A stretch of 64,000 nt of DNA from Saprospiraceae bacterium (GCA_019187225.1 JABAQQ010000011.1:1-64000); one strand, 5' to 3'; shown: positions 17,057 to 26,096, counted from the stretch's first letter. Numbers and translations: made by a program. The notes: a model not told the origin generated them from the sequence alone.

Positions 17057-17435
17057 GAATTCTTTATTGTGTATTTAAAATTGATGAAACGCAAAAAAAA
17101 ACGACTACAAATATGCCGTTGAATTTGGAATGGCTGTACCTTTTTAACCCAAATTGTTTTACATTTTATCGTTTCTTTTGTTTTATTTTTCTGCACAGCA
17201 CAGCTATTTGCCACATTTGTGTCTGCAAATTTGTAGCCAAAAATGCGTAAGTTTTACTTATTTCTGACAATCCCTTTTATGAGTTTTTGTTGAAAGGCTG
17301 TGCTTATGCCGTTCTATTTTAGCCATAACTAGAGCGGCTCATTTAGTAAGTATCTAAATCTACTCCCTTTTTAGGTTCTCTAAAATTTGAATATAAAATA
17401 TTTTCCCTACTTTTGCCCAAAATAACTAATACCAC
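17057..17435. other. Divergent intergenic region between the McrB-like operon and the XRE regulator
   Basis: About 380 bp, very AT-rich. It holds the promoter of the XRE gene near its right end and must also hold the leftward promoter of the three-gene operon, for which no clear TAnnTTTG box was found. A regulator acting here could control both directions. Confidence 0.5.
17386..17415 (+). promoter_or_regulatory. Bacteroidota-type promoter of the XRE regulator
   Basis: TTTG at 17386-17389 (-33 box) and TACTTTTG at 17408-17415 (-7 box, consensus TAnnTTTG) are 18 nt apart. The ATG of the regulator follows 20 nt after the -7 box. Confidence 0.75.
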
Positions 17436-17696
17436 ATGTCACAAAGAACAGAAATAAACCGCATCCGAGCTGTCCTTCAAGAGCAAGGGCGCACCCAAAC
17501 CTGGCTGGCCAACAGGCTGGGCTTGGCCTTTGCGACCGTAAACGGCTGGTGCAACAACCGGGGACAACCTTATCTGACGGATTTGGTGCGGGCAGCGGAG
17601 CTGCTGGAAGTAGCACCGGCGGACTTAATCGTGGATGGCACAAAAAAAGAAAGAGGCCTGACGGCTAACCATCAGACCTCTTCCATCTTTGCATAA
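17436..17696 (+). CDS. XRE-family helix-turn-helix regulator
   Basis: 86 residues. Residues 8-60 (IRAVLQEQGRTQTWLANRL, FATVNGWCNNRGQPYL, DLVRAAELLEVAPADLI) are a Cro/C1-type helix-turn-helix. Such small XRE proteins often control restriction-type genes. It is divergent from the McrB-like operon and has a clear promoter. The last residues (from about KKERGLTANHQ) are read through the hairpin terminator of the opposite tRNA gene, so the C-terminus looks improvised at a junction. Confidence 0.85.
   Translation: MSQRTEINRIRAVLQEQGRTQTWLANRLGLAFATVNGWCNNRGQPYLTDLVRAAELLEVAPADLIVDGTKKERGLTANHQTSSIFA
17642..17682 (-). terminator. Terminator of tRNA-Asp
   Basis: On the minus strand AAGAGG-CTGA pairs with TCAG-CCTCTT (17651-17661 with 17672-17682, each arm with one bulge) and is followed by TCTTTTTTTG. 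It lies about 100 nt after the tRNA-Asp 3' end and overlaps the end of the XRE coding sequence. Confidence 0.75.
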
Positions 17697-17783
17697 ACCT
17701 TGAAAACGACTGCTGAAATGACTGCTGGCGGCAACCAGAAAGTCATAATTCATTGAAAATCAATCGCATATTCAAAGCCTTTG

Positions 17784-17857
17784 CGGTCCGGACGGGACTC
17801 GAACCCGCGACCTCCGCCGTGACAGGGCGGCATTCTAACCGACTGAACTACCGAACC
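17784..17857 (-). tRNA. tRNA-Asp(GTC)
   Basis: The minus strand folds as a 74-nt cloverleaf. The acceptor stem is GGTTCGG with CCGGACC and discriminator G. The D arm contains GTTCAGTCGGTTAGAAT. The anticodon arm is CCGCCCTGTCACGGCGG with anticodon GTC, and the T arm contains GGTTCGAGTCC. The 3' CCA is not encoded. Confidence 0.95.
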
Positions 17858-17947
17858 AGGTGCTTTTCTTCAAAAGCGGGGCAAAGGTAAGATCACAACT
17901 TACACGTGTGCAAGCGTTTTGAGAATTTTTTCAAAAAAGTTTTTACT

Positions 17948-18850
17948 CTACACGCGGAAACGGCGAATTTCCAGCGTTTTTCCCTGCATACCATAGAGAA
18001 GGGTTTGATTGTCGCGGAAATTCAACACCTGTCCTTCGCGGCGAACTGCTTCGAGCAAAGCGAGATCGAGGTTGGCGTGCAGCCAACCGGGCTGCTGTGG
18101 CGGCAGCGCGGCCACGATGCCTTCTTCGGGCAATCCAAGATCAGGACTGCTGTACACCGCGGCATAACCGTAGTCGATGTCCACGGCAGGCGACCATGGC
18201 GCGTTGCCCACCAGCGGCGACACTAATGTATAACATTGGTTCTCCAGCGCCCGCGCCCGGGCGCCCACGTGTACGCGTGTAGACCCGCGCACCGTTTCGG
18301 TGCAGCTCGGAGCGAGGATGATATTCGCTCCAGCGGCGCACAACACGGCCGCGCCGAGCGGAAACTCAACATCGTAGCAGATCTGGATGCCGAAGCGACC
18401 CCAATCTGCCTCGAAAAGGGAGAATACCGGCGGTGATGCGTGCACTCCCCATTGTTCGTTTTCAAAACGCGTCATCATCAATTTGTCCTGGCAGCCAATC
18501 AGACCCTTGGTGGCGAAGACGTTGGTGCGGTTGAAGACATTTCCGGACGGTTGCACCACCGGAAAGCTCGGTGCAACGATCGCCACTCCGTATTGTCCCG
18601 CGAGGTCGGCGAACACGGTACAAAAATCGCTGTAAAATTGCCCCAGTTCGTGCAATTGCCGGTTCAGATCCTGCTGAACTTCAGCGGGCAACAGGCTCGT
18701 GAGTTCCATAGACCCGTATTCGGGGAAGAGCAGCAACCGGGCGCCCTGACGCGCGGCGTGGGAAACCCATCGGGTCGTGTGTTCGCGCCAGGCATCGAAA
18801 GATGCGTGGTATGTAACAGGATAATTGGCAGAGGCGACGGGTAGGACCAT
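17948..18850 (-). CDS. Carbon-nitrogen hydrolase (nitrilase superfamily)
   Basis: 300 residues with the complete Glu-Lys-Cys triad of the superfamily: Glu44 in LLFPEYG, Lys123 in CQDKLMMTRFE, and Cys158 in IQICYDVEFP. Hydrolyses a C-N bond of an amide or nitrile; the substrate cannot be told from sequence. Cytoplasmic, no signal peptide. Third gene of an apparent minus-strand operon with the SnoaL-like and GNAT genes (3-bp gap to the latter). Confidence 0.9.
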   Translation of the reverse strand: MVLPVASANYPVTYHASFDAWREHTTRWVSHAARQGARLLLFPEYGSMELTSLLPAEVQQDLNRQLHELGQFYSDFCTVFADLAGQYGVAIVAPSFPVVQPSGNVFNRTNVFATKGLIGCQDKLMMTRFENEQWGVHASPPVFSLFEADWGRFGIQICYDVEFPLGAAVLCAAGANIILAPSCTETVRGSTRVHVGARARALENQCYTLVSPLVGNAPWSPAVDIDYGYAAVYSSPDLGLPEEGIVAALPPQQPGWLHANLDLALLEAVRREGQVLNFRDNQTLLYGMQGKTLEIRRFRV

Positions 18851-18853
18851 GGT

Positions 18854-19450
18854 TTAGAGTTTTTTGATCCAAAACAGCATCGGCTTGGCCGTTGATCCGG
18901 TTTCGCCGATGTCGGGCCAGGAGAATGTAGTAGTCAGCGACGGTTGGGGCGCATAGCCGCGTTTTTTCCAAAACGCATCGAGGGGTTGGTAGTCAGCCGG
19001 ACGCGCGGGGTGGTTTTCCGGGCGCTGCACGGCGCAAAAGGCCGTGTATTGGAACGTGCCGAAGCGGCGGGCGTGGTTTTCGCGTTCATCGAAAAAGCGG
19101 TGGCCGATGCCCAGGCCGCGGTATTCGGGAAGCAGGATGCTTTCGCCGAAATAAAACACCTCGTCGGGGTTATAGCCTGCTTTCAGGAAAGGTTCCTGCA
19201 CCTCGTTGGTTTCGTCGGCGAGGGGCAGAGCGGTGGTAGCGCCCACCATTTTTTCTCCGTCGTACACGGCAAAAAGCAACGAACGGGGGCTTTGAGCATA
19301 GGTTTTTAAGTATTCCTTCTCGTATTCCGGTGTGCCTTCGTAGAGGTACGGGAAGTCGCGGAACACGGCAATGCGCAAAGCGGCCAACGGCTCGAATACG
19401 GTGGCGATTTGGGCGCCGATATAGCGCCGATACGTCAGTCCGGGTTTCAT
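18854..19450 (-). CDS. GNAT-family N-acetyltransferase
   Basis: 198 residues. The acetyl-CoA site is seen in SILLPEYRGLGIGHRFFDERE, the motif A loop of GNAT enzymes, preceded by beta strands with AVYDGEKMVGATTALPL. The acceptor substrate is unknown. The start overlaps the end of the SnoaL-like gene by 4 bp, and the nitrilase gene follows, so the three are probably one transcript and may act on one small-molecule substrate. Confidence 0.88.
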   Translation of the reverse strand: MKPGLTYRRYIGAQIATVFEPLAALRIAVFRDFPYLYEGTPEYEKEYLKTYAQSPRSLLFAVYDGEKMVGATTALPLADETNEVQEPFLKAGYNPDEVFYFGESILLPEYRGLGIGHRFFDERENHARRFGTFQYTAFCAVQRPENHPARPADYQPLDAFWKKRGYAPQPSLTTTFSWPDIGETGSTAKPMLFWIKKL

Positions 19451-19848
19451 GCCGACACCATTTTGATCCAGTCGGGGAGGTTGTAATACGTGGTGACGCG
19501 GTAAATTTTGCCGTCGCGCATTTCGAGAAAAGCGCCGGCGGGCAGGGTGTAGGTCTGGCCATGGGCCGGCGGCAGATTGCCGTCGGTTTTTTTATACACG
19601 CCTTTCACTGTGAATTCGCAGGCAAAGCGGTTGCCGGTGGGATCGGCCATAAATACCATGTCTTCCAGCGTTTCGCGGTAACATTCGTCCATGTGTTGCA
19701 AAAACGAGCGGTAAGCTTCGATGCCGACCTGGGTTTCGCCCTGGTTGATGTCGTGGCGTACATCGGGGTGCAAATCATCGAGCATGCCCTGCCAGTCCTG
19801 GCGGTTGAAGCAGTCGTAATAGTGTTGGATGATCTCGAGATGGGTCAT
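19447..19848 (-). CDS. SnoaL-like polyketide cyclase/ketosteroid-isomerase-fold protein
   Basis: 133 residues from MTHLEIIQHYYDCFNRQDW. The pattern YYDCFN-DW-GMLDDLHPDVRHDIN, followed by CYRETLEDMVF and a C-terminal KIYRVTTYYNLPDWI, is typical of the NTF2-like SnoaL family. The reading frame is open far upstream, but the ATG at 19848 begins the family-like sequence. First gene of the operon with GNAT and nitrilase genes. The specific reaction is unknown. Confidence 0.85.
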   Translation of the reverse strand: MTHLEIIQHYYDCFNRQDWQGMLDDLHPDVRHDINQGETQVGIEAYRSFLQHMDECYRETLEDMVFMADPTGNRFACEFTVKGVYKKTDGNLPPAHGQTYTLPAGAFLEMRDGKIYRVTTYYNLPDWIKMVSA

Positions 19849-19984
19849 GGAAAACTGATTTGCCGCAAAGATAGAGATCATTACGTGTGCTATTTCGGCA
19901 GATCGCAGGTTGGAGTGGATCGGTCGGGCACATGAATCAAGCCCCACCAAAATCCTCCGTAGAAATACATTCGTATACATTGCA

Positions 19985-19992
19985 TACCTTTG
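19985..19992 (+). promoter_or_regulatory. Putative -7 box of accA
   Basis: TACCTTTG matches the TAnnTTTG consensus 46 nt before the accA ATG. No good TTTG -33 box is visible at the usual distance. Confidence 0.5.
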
Positions 19993-20038
19993 CACTCCCG
20001 CGCATGCATCCTGCCGGCCATAAACCACGCTGTACACC

Positions 20039-21025
20039 ATGGCAATGACCTTCATGGATTTCGAAAAACCCTTAGAAGCCCTTTACGAACAGTTGGAAAA
20101 ATTGAAGGAGGTAGGGGAAAAGGGAGAACTAGACGTGACCGACATGGTGCGCGAATTGGAAAACAAGATCGCCGCCAAACGCAAGGAGATATTTGCCAGT
20201 CTTACCGGCTGGCAAAAAGTACAACTCTCCCGTCACCCGGAGCGCCCCTACACGCTGTATTATGTGACGACGATGTGTAAAAAATTCATCGAACTGCATG
20301 GCGACCGCTACGCCGGCGACGATCACGCCATCGTGGGGGGGCTTGCGAATCTCGAGGACCAAACCGTCGTGGTCATAGGTCATCAAAAAGGAGTGAACAC
20401 GAAGATGCGGCAATACCGGAATTTTGGAATGGCCAATCCCGAAGGTTACCGCAAGGCGCTCCGGCTGATGAAAATGGCCGAACGTTTCGGTTTCCCGGTA
20501 GTGACGCTGATAGACACGCCCGGGGCTTTTCCCGGTCTCGAGGCCGAACAACGCGGCCAGGCTGAAGCGATTGCGCGCAACCTTTTTGAAATGGCGCAAC
20601 TGCGCGTCCCGATCCTGTGCTACATCATCGGCGAGGGCGCTTCCGGCGGGGCATTGGGCATCGGGCTGGGCGACCGCGTATTTATGCTCGAATATACCTG
20701 GTACTCCGTGATCTCGCCCGAATCCTGCTCCTCCATTCTCTGGCATTCGTGGGATTATAAGGAACAAGCCGCCGAAGCCCTGAAACTCGACGCCGACCAC
20801 ATGCTCGAATTCGGCCTCATAGACGGCATCGTGAAGGAACCGCTCGGTGGCGCCCACAATGCTCCGGAGGAAATGGCCAACGCACTGAAAAAACACATCC
20901 TTACAGAATTGAAAAAACTGACCGTACAGGACCCCGATGCGCGTATCCTCGCCCGCATCGAGAAATACAGCAAGATGGGGCATTATCGCGAACTCGCCCC
21001 CGCCACCCCTTCAAACAGCAAATAA
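20039..21025 (+). CDS. accA: Acetyl-CoA carboxylase carboxyltransferase subunit alpha
   Basis: 328 residues, normal for AccA. With AccD it transfers CO2 from carboxybiotin to acetyl-CoA to make malonyl-CoA for fatty acid synthesis. Clear family stretches are [77 protein letters not shown] and [15 protein letters not shown]. The oxyanion-hole glycines are present. Alternative starts at 20045 and 20054 would remove two or five residues. accD is not in the window. Confidence 0.97.
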   Translation: MAMTFMDFEKPLEALYEQLEKLKEVGEKGELDVTDMVRELENKIAAKRKEIFASLTGWQKVQLSRHPERPYTLYYVTTMCKKFIELHGDRYAGDDHAIVGGLANLEDQTVVVIGHQKGVNTKMRQYRNFGMANPEGYRKALRLMKMAERFGFPVVTLIDTPGAFPGLEAEQRGQAEAIARNLFEMAQLRVPILCYIIGEGASGGALGIGLGDRVFMLEYTWYSVISPESCSSILWHSWDYKEQAAEALKLDADHMLEFGLIDGIVKEPLGGAHNAPEEMANALKKHILTELKKLTVQDPDARILARIEKYSKMGHYRELAPATPSNSK

Positions 21026-21040
21026 GACCCGGATTTCGGG

Positions 21041-21213
21041 CGTTAGACGCATTGACATTAGACGTTGGACTTTTTGACATTGGATTTTTTGACATTTGAT
21101 TTTTTGACATTAGACATTGGACATTAGACATTGGACAAAACCTTGATTTTCGATCTCCAACGTCCAATGTCAAAAAGTCCAATGTCCAACGTCCAATGTC
21201 AATGCGTCCAACG
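21041..21213. repeat. Inverted tandem repeat built from GACATTGGAC/GTCCAATGTC words
   Basis: The left arm (21041-21084) and right arm (21163-21213) are inverted copies, differing by a few A/G changes and one 10-bp insertion. Between them are further tandem copies of GACATTAGACATTG. It fills the whole gap between accA and the next gene and could fold into a long hairpin at the 3' end of accA mRNA. Confidence 0.85.
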
Positions 21214-21241
21214 TCCAAATTCCACAAAAAATGAATTCGCC

Positions 21242-21793
21242 ATGCTGGAATCTATCCGCAGCGCTTTGTACAAAAAATCCCTGCAACGGGTGCTGGCGAC
21301 GCAAAAGCGCCGCCGCCAGGCCCACAACCTCGACAGCGCCAAAAAAATAGGCATTCTCTTCGACGCCACTACGGAAAAGACCCGCCATGAGGTTATGGAA
21401 TACGCCAGGGAGTTGGTAGAGAAAGGGAAAAGTGTGCGTTTGTTCGGCTATTTCAAAACCAAACAGCCGCCGGAAGGACACGCGTTCAACTTTTTTTTCC
21501 AAAAAGAAACGACCTGGGCGGGGGTGCCGAAAAGTGAAAAAGCGAGCGCTTTTGCCGAGGAAAAATTCGACATGTTGATCTATCTCGATCCCGAAGAATG
21601 CCTTCCGCTCGAATGGCTCGCCGCCGCATCACAAGCAGCCATGAAAGTAGGCTATGCCACCGACCGGCCCAACGACTTCGACCTCCTGCTGGAGACGCCC
21701 GATGGCAAGGGGCTCCTGTTTTTTACTGAACAATTGCACCTGTACTTAGATAAAATCGTCCTGAGCAAAAATGAATCCGCACGAGCGATTTAG
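21242..21793 (+). CDS. DUF6913-like hypothetical protein
   Basis: 183 residues from MLESIRSALYKKSLQRVL. A basic N-terminal helix (ATQKRRRQAHNLDSAK) precedes a Rossmann-like stretch KKIGILFDATTEKTR, then VRLFGYFKTKQPPEGHAFNFF and LIYLDPEECLPLEWL. I associate this with the Bacteroidota family DUF6913, of unknown function. The longer frame from 21131 reads through the repeat and is not real. It overlaps dapA by 23 bp, and this order next to dapA suggests cotranscription. Confidence 0.8.
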   Translation: MLESIRSALYKKSLQRVLATQKRRRQAHNLDSAKKIGILFDATTEKTRHEVMEYARELVEKGKSVRLFGYFKTKQPPEGHAFNFFFQKETTWAGVPKSEKASAFAEEKFDMLIYLDPEECLPLEWLAAASQAAMKVGYATDRPNDFDLLLETPDGKGLLFFTEQLHLYLDKIVLSKNESARAI

Positions 21794-22661
21794 AGGCACC
21801 GGCGTTGCCTTGGTCACGCCCTTCAAAAATGGCGCCATTGACTGGGAAGACCTCGAAAAGATCATCGAGCACGTCATCGCCGGCGGGGTCGAATTTCTCG
21901 TCAGTCTCGGCACTACCGGCGAATCGGTCACTTTGTCGGATGATGAGCAACGACAGGTGCTTGATTTTACGATCAAAGTCAATCGCGGCAGACTGCCGCT
22001 CGTGGCCGGCGTATTCGGCGGCAACAATACCGCCGCGATGGTGGAAAAAATCCAAAATTTTGATTTCGAAGGCATAGATGCCCTTCTGTCGAGCAATCCC
22101 GCTTACAACAAACCCGGCCAGGAAGGTATTTTTAAACATTACATGGAATTGGCGGAAGTGTCGCCCCGGCCCATCATCATTTACAATGTGCCGAGCCGCA
22201 CCGCTTCCAACATGAACGCCGAAACGACCCTGCGCCTCGCCAACGCGAGCGACAAATTCCTCGGCGTTAAGGAAGCTTCCGACGACATTTACCAGATCAT
22301 GAAGATCATCAAGGGCAAGCCGAAAAACTTTCTCATGCTCAGCGGTGACGACTTCATCACGCTGCCTTTGATCGCTGCCGGCGGCGACGGGGTGATTTCT
22401 GTGATCGCCAACACCACCCCGCGTCCGTTTACCGATATGGTGCGCGCCGCCCTGCGCCAGGACATGCCCACTGCCCAGCAACTCAACATGAAACTGCTGG
22501 AACTCTATAAATTACTTTTTATCGAAGGCAACCCGGTGGGCGTGAAAGCCGCACTCGAACTCCAGGGCCTTTGCAGCCGCGAAGTGCGCCTGCCATTGGT
22601 GCCGATGACCGAACAAGGGGTACACCTGGTGATGGCAGAGATGGAGAAGGTACTGGGGTAA
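21771..22661 (+). CDS. dapA: 4-hydroxy-tetrahydrodipicolinate synthase
   Basis: 296 residues, family length. Condenses pyruvate with aspartate semialdehyde in lysine and diaminopimelate synthesis. Schiff-base Lys167 lies in FLGVKEASDD, Tyr138 in IIIYNVPSRT, and the TTGES loop is at 48-52. The start overlaps the DUF6913-like gene, so translation is likely coupled. Confidence 0.96.
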   Translation: MNPHERFRGTGVALVTPFKNGAIDWEDLEKIIEHVIAGGVEFLVSLGTTGESVTLSDDEQRQVLDFTIKVNRGRLPLVAGVFGGNNTAAMVEKIQNFDFEGIDALLSSNPAYNKPGQEGIFKHYMELAEVSPRPIIIYNVPSRTASNMNAETTLRLANASDKFLGVKEASDDIYQIMKIIKGKPKNFLMLSGDDFITLPLIAAGGDGVISVIANTTPRPFTDMVRAALRQDMPTAQQLNMKLLELYKLLFIEGNPVGVKAALELQGLCSREVRLPLVPMTEQGVHLVMAEMEKVLG

Positions 22662-22734
22662 GAAAACGATGACCTTCCCTATAATGGAATAAAAGAGTAT
22701 TTGCCGTACCGGGAATTTCCATTTTCGTCGTCTC

Positions 22735-23685
22735 TCAAAACTCCTTTTTTCTTTCCCAGTAATTCTGCTCCTCCACTTCATCGAGCAAAGCCAGGTAATT
22801 CGCATAGCGCAATTCGCTCACTTCGCCCCGGCGCAGGGCTTCGTGCACGGCGCAACCGGGTTCGTCGCGGTGAAGGCAGGCGCCGCCGAACTTGCAGTGT
22901 TTGGATAAAGCGAAAAACTCGCGGAAACTGTGGGCGATATTCGCCTTGTCTTTGTCGTTGAATGCCAGGGTTTTAATACCCGGCGTATCAATCAAACGGC
23001 CACCGAAGTCGAGTTCGAACATCTCTGCGAAAGTGGTGGTGTGCTGCCCTTTGCCGGAGTAGTCGCTGATTTCGCCGGTGCGCAGTTCGAGTTGGGGCTG
23101 GATGGCATTGACGAGGCTGCTTTTTCCGACGCCCGACTGGCCGCTCACGAGCGTTGTTTTGTCTTTCAATACATTTTTAAAAGCTTCCAGGCCGAGTTTT
23201 TGCGGAACAGAGGTAAGCAGGATGCCGTAGCCGATCTTTTCATAAATCTCTTTCATTTCCACAAATCGCTCTAAATCGGCTTCGTCGTACACATCCGCTT
23301 TATTGAATACGATCGTCACAGGTATCTCGTCGCGTTCGGTCATCACGAGGAAGCGGTCAATAAATCCCGGCTTCAGGTCGGGCTGCACGATCGTGGTGAT
23401 GAGTACGGCCTGGTCAATATTGGCAGCGAGCAGGTGCAGGTCGTGTTTGCGGCGCGGCGACTGGCGCACAACATAGTTTTTACGCGGCATGATTTTTTTG
23501 ATCATACCCTGCCCTGTTCCTTCGGGCTGCACCTCCACGCGGTCACCGACGGCGACCGGGTTTGTGAGCGGCACATCTTCGAGGCGGAATTTGCCTACGA
23601 TGCGGCATTGCAGTACTTCGTTCGACGCATCGAGGCGGACATTATACCAACTGCCGGTGGATTTGATAACGGTTCCGGTTTGCAT
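22735..23685 (-). CDS. rsgA: Ribosome small subunit-dependent GTPase A
   Basis: 316 residues. Helps late maturation of the 30S subunit. The order is OB-fold (1-75), then a circularly permuted GTPase: NKAD (128-131), the P-loop SGQSGVGKSS (181-190), and DTPGIKTL. The C-terminal zinc site has the CKFGGACLHRDEPGCAV pattern (Cys-Cys-His-Cys). Convergent with dapA. Confidence 0.96.
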   Translation of the reverse strand: MQTGTVIKSTGSWYNVRLDASNEVLQCRIVGKFRLEDVPLTNPVAVGDRVEVQPEGTGQGMIKKIMPRKNYVVRQSPRRKHDLHLLAANIDQAVLITTIVQPDLKPGFIDRFLVMTERDEIPVTIVFNKADVYDEADLERFVEMKEIYEKIGYGILLTSVPQKLGLEAFKNVLKDKTTLVSGQSGVGKSSLVNAIQPQLELRTGEISDYSGKGQHTTTFAEMFELDFGGRLIDTPGIKTLAFNDKDKANIAHSFREFFALSKHCKFGGACLHRDEPGCAVHEALRRGEVSELRYANYLALLDEVEEQNYWERKKEF

Positions 23686-23777
23686 TTTTTTCGCAACAAA
23701 AATCTGAATAACGGGCGGTACAACTCAAATTAATGGATAAATCGTTCCGGGGGCCTCCAATTTATCCTTCCAGCAGA

Positions 23778-24575
23778 TTAAACAATTTTAATTGTATGAT
23801 GGTCTTTCACCGCCGCAGTCATTTCCCTGATCACACCGGGGTCCTGCTCCACCGTATTCCCCACTACGATCAGATCTGCCCCGGCGCGGAGATTGGCCGC
23901 TACTTTTTCCGGCGTACGAATGCCGCCACCGATAATCAGCGGCACGCTGATGGCGCCGCTGACGGATTCGATCATACTTTCCGAAACGGGGGTTTTAGCG
24001 CCGGAGCCTGCGTCCAGGTACATCATTTTAAGCCCCAGCAATTCGCCCGCCAGTGCGGTACAAACGGCGATGTCGTCTTTGTTCGCCGGGATGGGGTAGG
24101 TATTCGACATGTATTGTACGGAGGTCATTACACCGCCGTCCACAAGGATATAACCGGTGCTGATGATCTCGAGTGGCGACATTTTGAGGAAAGGTGCGGA
24201 TATAACGTGCTGCCCGATGAGCAATTCCGGGTTGCGCCCGCTGATGAGGGAGAGAAAAAGAATGGCGTCGGCGCGGTAACTGAGTTGAAAGGAGTTGCCG
24301 GGGAAAAGCACAAGTGGAATGGGGCAGCGCTGGCGGATCTGGGTAAGCAGGCTGTCGAGCATATTGTTCACCACCAAGCTGCCGCCGATGAAGAAATAGT
24401 CCACTCCGCATTCGACGGCGAGGTCGAGCGTCTGCTCCATTTTTTTGAGCCTCAATTTATCGGGATCGAAGAGGATAGCCAGCCGTTTTTCACCGCGTTG
24501 TTTGGCTTCGAGTAAACCGGCGTAGATGCCTTTTTCGTTGATTATCATCGGTCTGTGCTTGTCAGGTGAATCCAC
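23778..24575 (-). CDS. PcrB-like geranylgeranylglyceryl/heptaprenylglyceryl phosphate synthase
   Basis: 265 residues, or 256 if Met10 (24548) is the start. TIM-barrel prenyltransferase that joins sn-glycerol 1-phosphate to a polyprenyl diphosphate; Bacteroidota members belong to group II of the family. Diagnostic parts are RLAILFDPDKL, DYFFIGGSLV, IPLVLFPGN, MMYLDAGSGAKTPV and PLIIGGGIRTPEK, with the phosphate-binding GGGIRT and GNTVEQDP at the end. The exact chain length of the substrate cannot be read. Confidence 0.9.
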   Translation of the reverse strand: MDSPDKHRPMIINEKGIYAGLLEAKQRGEKRLAILFDPDKLRLKKMEQTLDLAVECGVDYFFIGGSLVVNNMLDSLLTQIRQRCPIPLVLFPGNSFQLSYRADAILFLSLISGRNPELLIGQHVISAPFLKMSPLEIISTGYILVDGGVMTSVQYMSNTYPIPANKDDIAVCTALAGELLGLKMMYLDAGSGAKTPVSESMIESVSGAISVPLIIGGGIRTPEKVAANLRAGADLIVVGNTVEQDPGVIREMTAAVKDHHTIKIV

Positions 24576-24595
24576 TACCGGAATATTGCGTCGTG

Positions 24596-26026
24596 TCAGT
24601 ATGACCTTGCCGCGAGTTGAAGCAATTGATTTTTAATGTCTTCGGGCTGGTTGCCGGCAGGTTTGTCGGCGAAAGAGCCGTTTTTGGAGATGATGAAATA
24701 TTGCGGCACCGTCTCCACGCCGAACACCAATGCGATGTTGCGCTCATATCCCGATGATGCCAGCAAATTGTGTCCCTTGAATCCGCGGGCATCGAGCGAA
24801 GCCTGCCAGTTGGCCGGATTCTCGTCAATGGAGATATTGACGATCTCCACGCCCCGGTTATTGAGTTCGGCGGCGTAATCGTTGAATATTTCCATCTTTT
24901 TCAGGCAGGCGCTGCACCAACTCGCCCAAAAATTGAGATAAACGACCCTCCCGCGAAACTGCGCGAGCCTGACAGCCCTGCCATCCACGTCGTTTCCGGT
25001 AAATGCGGGCGCCGCCACACCGGGAGACACGCGCACAATTTTTTCATACAAGCCGGTTATTTTCGCATCGTAGGCGGGATATTCGTTCGTTTGCAGAAAA
25101 TTGGTGTAGTAAGGTAAAATTTCGCGGTAACGCTCTCCGGTGAATGCCATGCGGATCATTTCGGAGCGAAAAAAAGCAAGCGATTTACCGGAAAGCATCT
25201 CGCCGGCCAGAGCGTATTGGTTGGCGTAAAAATTATCCGTTTGTCCGGTTTTGGCAACCTGCCGCGCCATCAGTGCCTGTAAAAAACTGCGGTACCAATC
25301 ACTGCCAATGGCGTCATTGATGATCGGCGCGTCGTTCAGGAAGTCAAAAAATTCGGGTTGGATCTGGTAGCGGTTAGTGTATACGTGCCCGTAAAACAAC
25401 AAGTGATAGCCCCAGAAGTAAGTGATCTCGGCAGCCATCCAGTCAAAAAAAGCGGGGCTGAGTGCACCGGGGTTTTTAGAGGAAAAATCGTCGAGCAGGT
25501 CGGAAGATGCTTTCTTGCGGTCATCCAAATACGCTTTGAACTCTGCCGGCGGCAGCGCCTCCATGCGTTCGTTCATGGTCTGTTCGACTACCGCCCACCA
25601 TTGGCCGATTTTGAAGCGGATGTTGTTGAGTTCGTCGAAGTCCGGCGGGAATTGCTTGAAATACTGCTGCAACAGGCGGTTGTTGGCGCTTCCGCGCCCG
25701 GCAAAATGGACCACTACCGGAAACTGGAACACGTCGGCGCGGATGACAAGGGTATCGTTCGGTTCAAGGAAAACAGGCAGGCGGTCGTCGTTGTATTTGA
25801 GAAAAGCCAGTTGGGGTTCCGCCAGCCGGGCTTCGATGGTGAATGCGCGGTCTCCATCGAGTTCAGCCCAAAAGTTGTCGCTGTGTCCATCTACATAATA
25901 ATGGGGTATGAAGAGCTCGACCCGGTCGCCTGCAGCCGCGTTTTTAAAGATGCCGGTAATGTGAGCGGCGGAAGCGGAGGCAACCAAACAAGTAAACAGG
26001 AGGGGGAGTATGTATTTTTTCAACAT
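24596..26026 (-). CDS. Secreted TlpA/ResA-like thiol-disulfide oxidoreductase
   Basis: 476 residues. The signal peptide is MLKKYILPLLFTCLVASASA. A long N-terminal domain (25-330) contains the DUF4369-like opening ITGIFKNAAAGDRVELF. The C-terminal redoxin domain has WASWCSACLKKM with Cys371 and Cys374, and cis-Pro in TVPQYFII. Probably reduces or rearranges disulfides in the periplasm, as in cytochrome c assembly or envelope redox balance. It lies 20 bp upstream of the PcrB-like gene on the same strand. Confidence 0.88.
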   Translation of the reverse strand: MLKKYILPLLFTCLVASASAAHITGIFKNAAAGDRVELFIPHYYVDGHSDNFWAELDGDRAFTIEARLAEPQLAFLKYNDDRLPVFLEPNDTLVIRADVFQFPVVVHFAGRGSANNRLLQQYFKQFPPDFDELNNIRFKIGQWWAVVEQTMNERMEALPPAEFKAYLDDRKKASSDLLDDFSSKNPGALSPAFFDWMAAEITYFWGYHLLFYGHVYTNRYQIQPEFFDFLNDAPIINDAIGSDWYRSFLQALMARQVAKTGQTDNFYANQYALAGEMLSGKSLAFFRSEMIRMAFTGERYREILPYYTNFLQTNEYPAYDAKITGLYEKIVRVSPGVAAPAFTGNDVDGRAVRLAQFRGRVVYLNFWASWCSACLKKMEIFNDYAAELNNRGVEIVNISIDENPANWQASLDARGFKGHNLLASSGYERNIALVFGVETVPQYFIISKNGSFADKPAGNQPEDIKNQLLQLAARSY

Positions 26027-26096
26027 GGTGAAGAAGAAAAATTACGTCGGTTACTTGAAATAAAAATGGTATTTCATGCTCCGCAAAATCCGCGCC

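Noticed and set aside
9493-17795. tRNA-Asp as integration site, with GTCCGGACGG at 9493-9502 as the duplicated end
   Set aside because: The shared word is only 10 bp and contains a palindrome. The tRNA still has its own terminator about 100 nt downstream, and no integrase is present.
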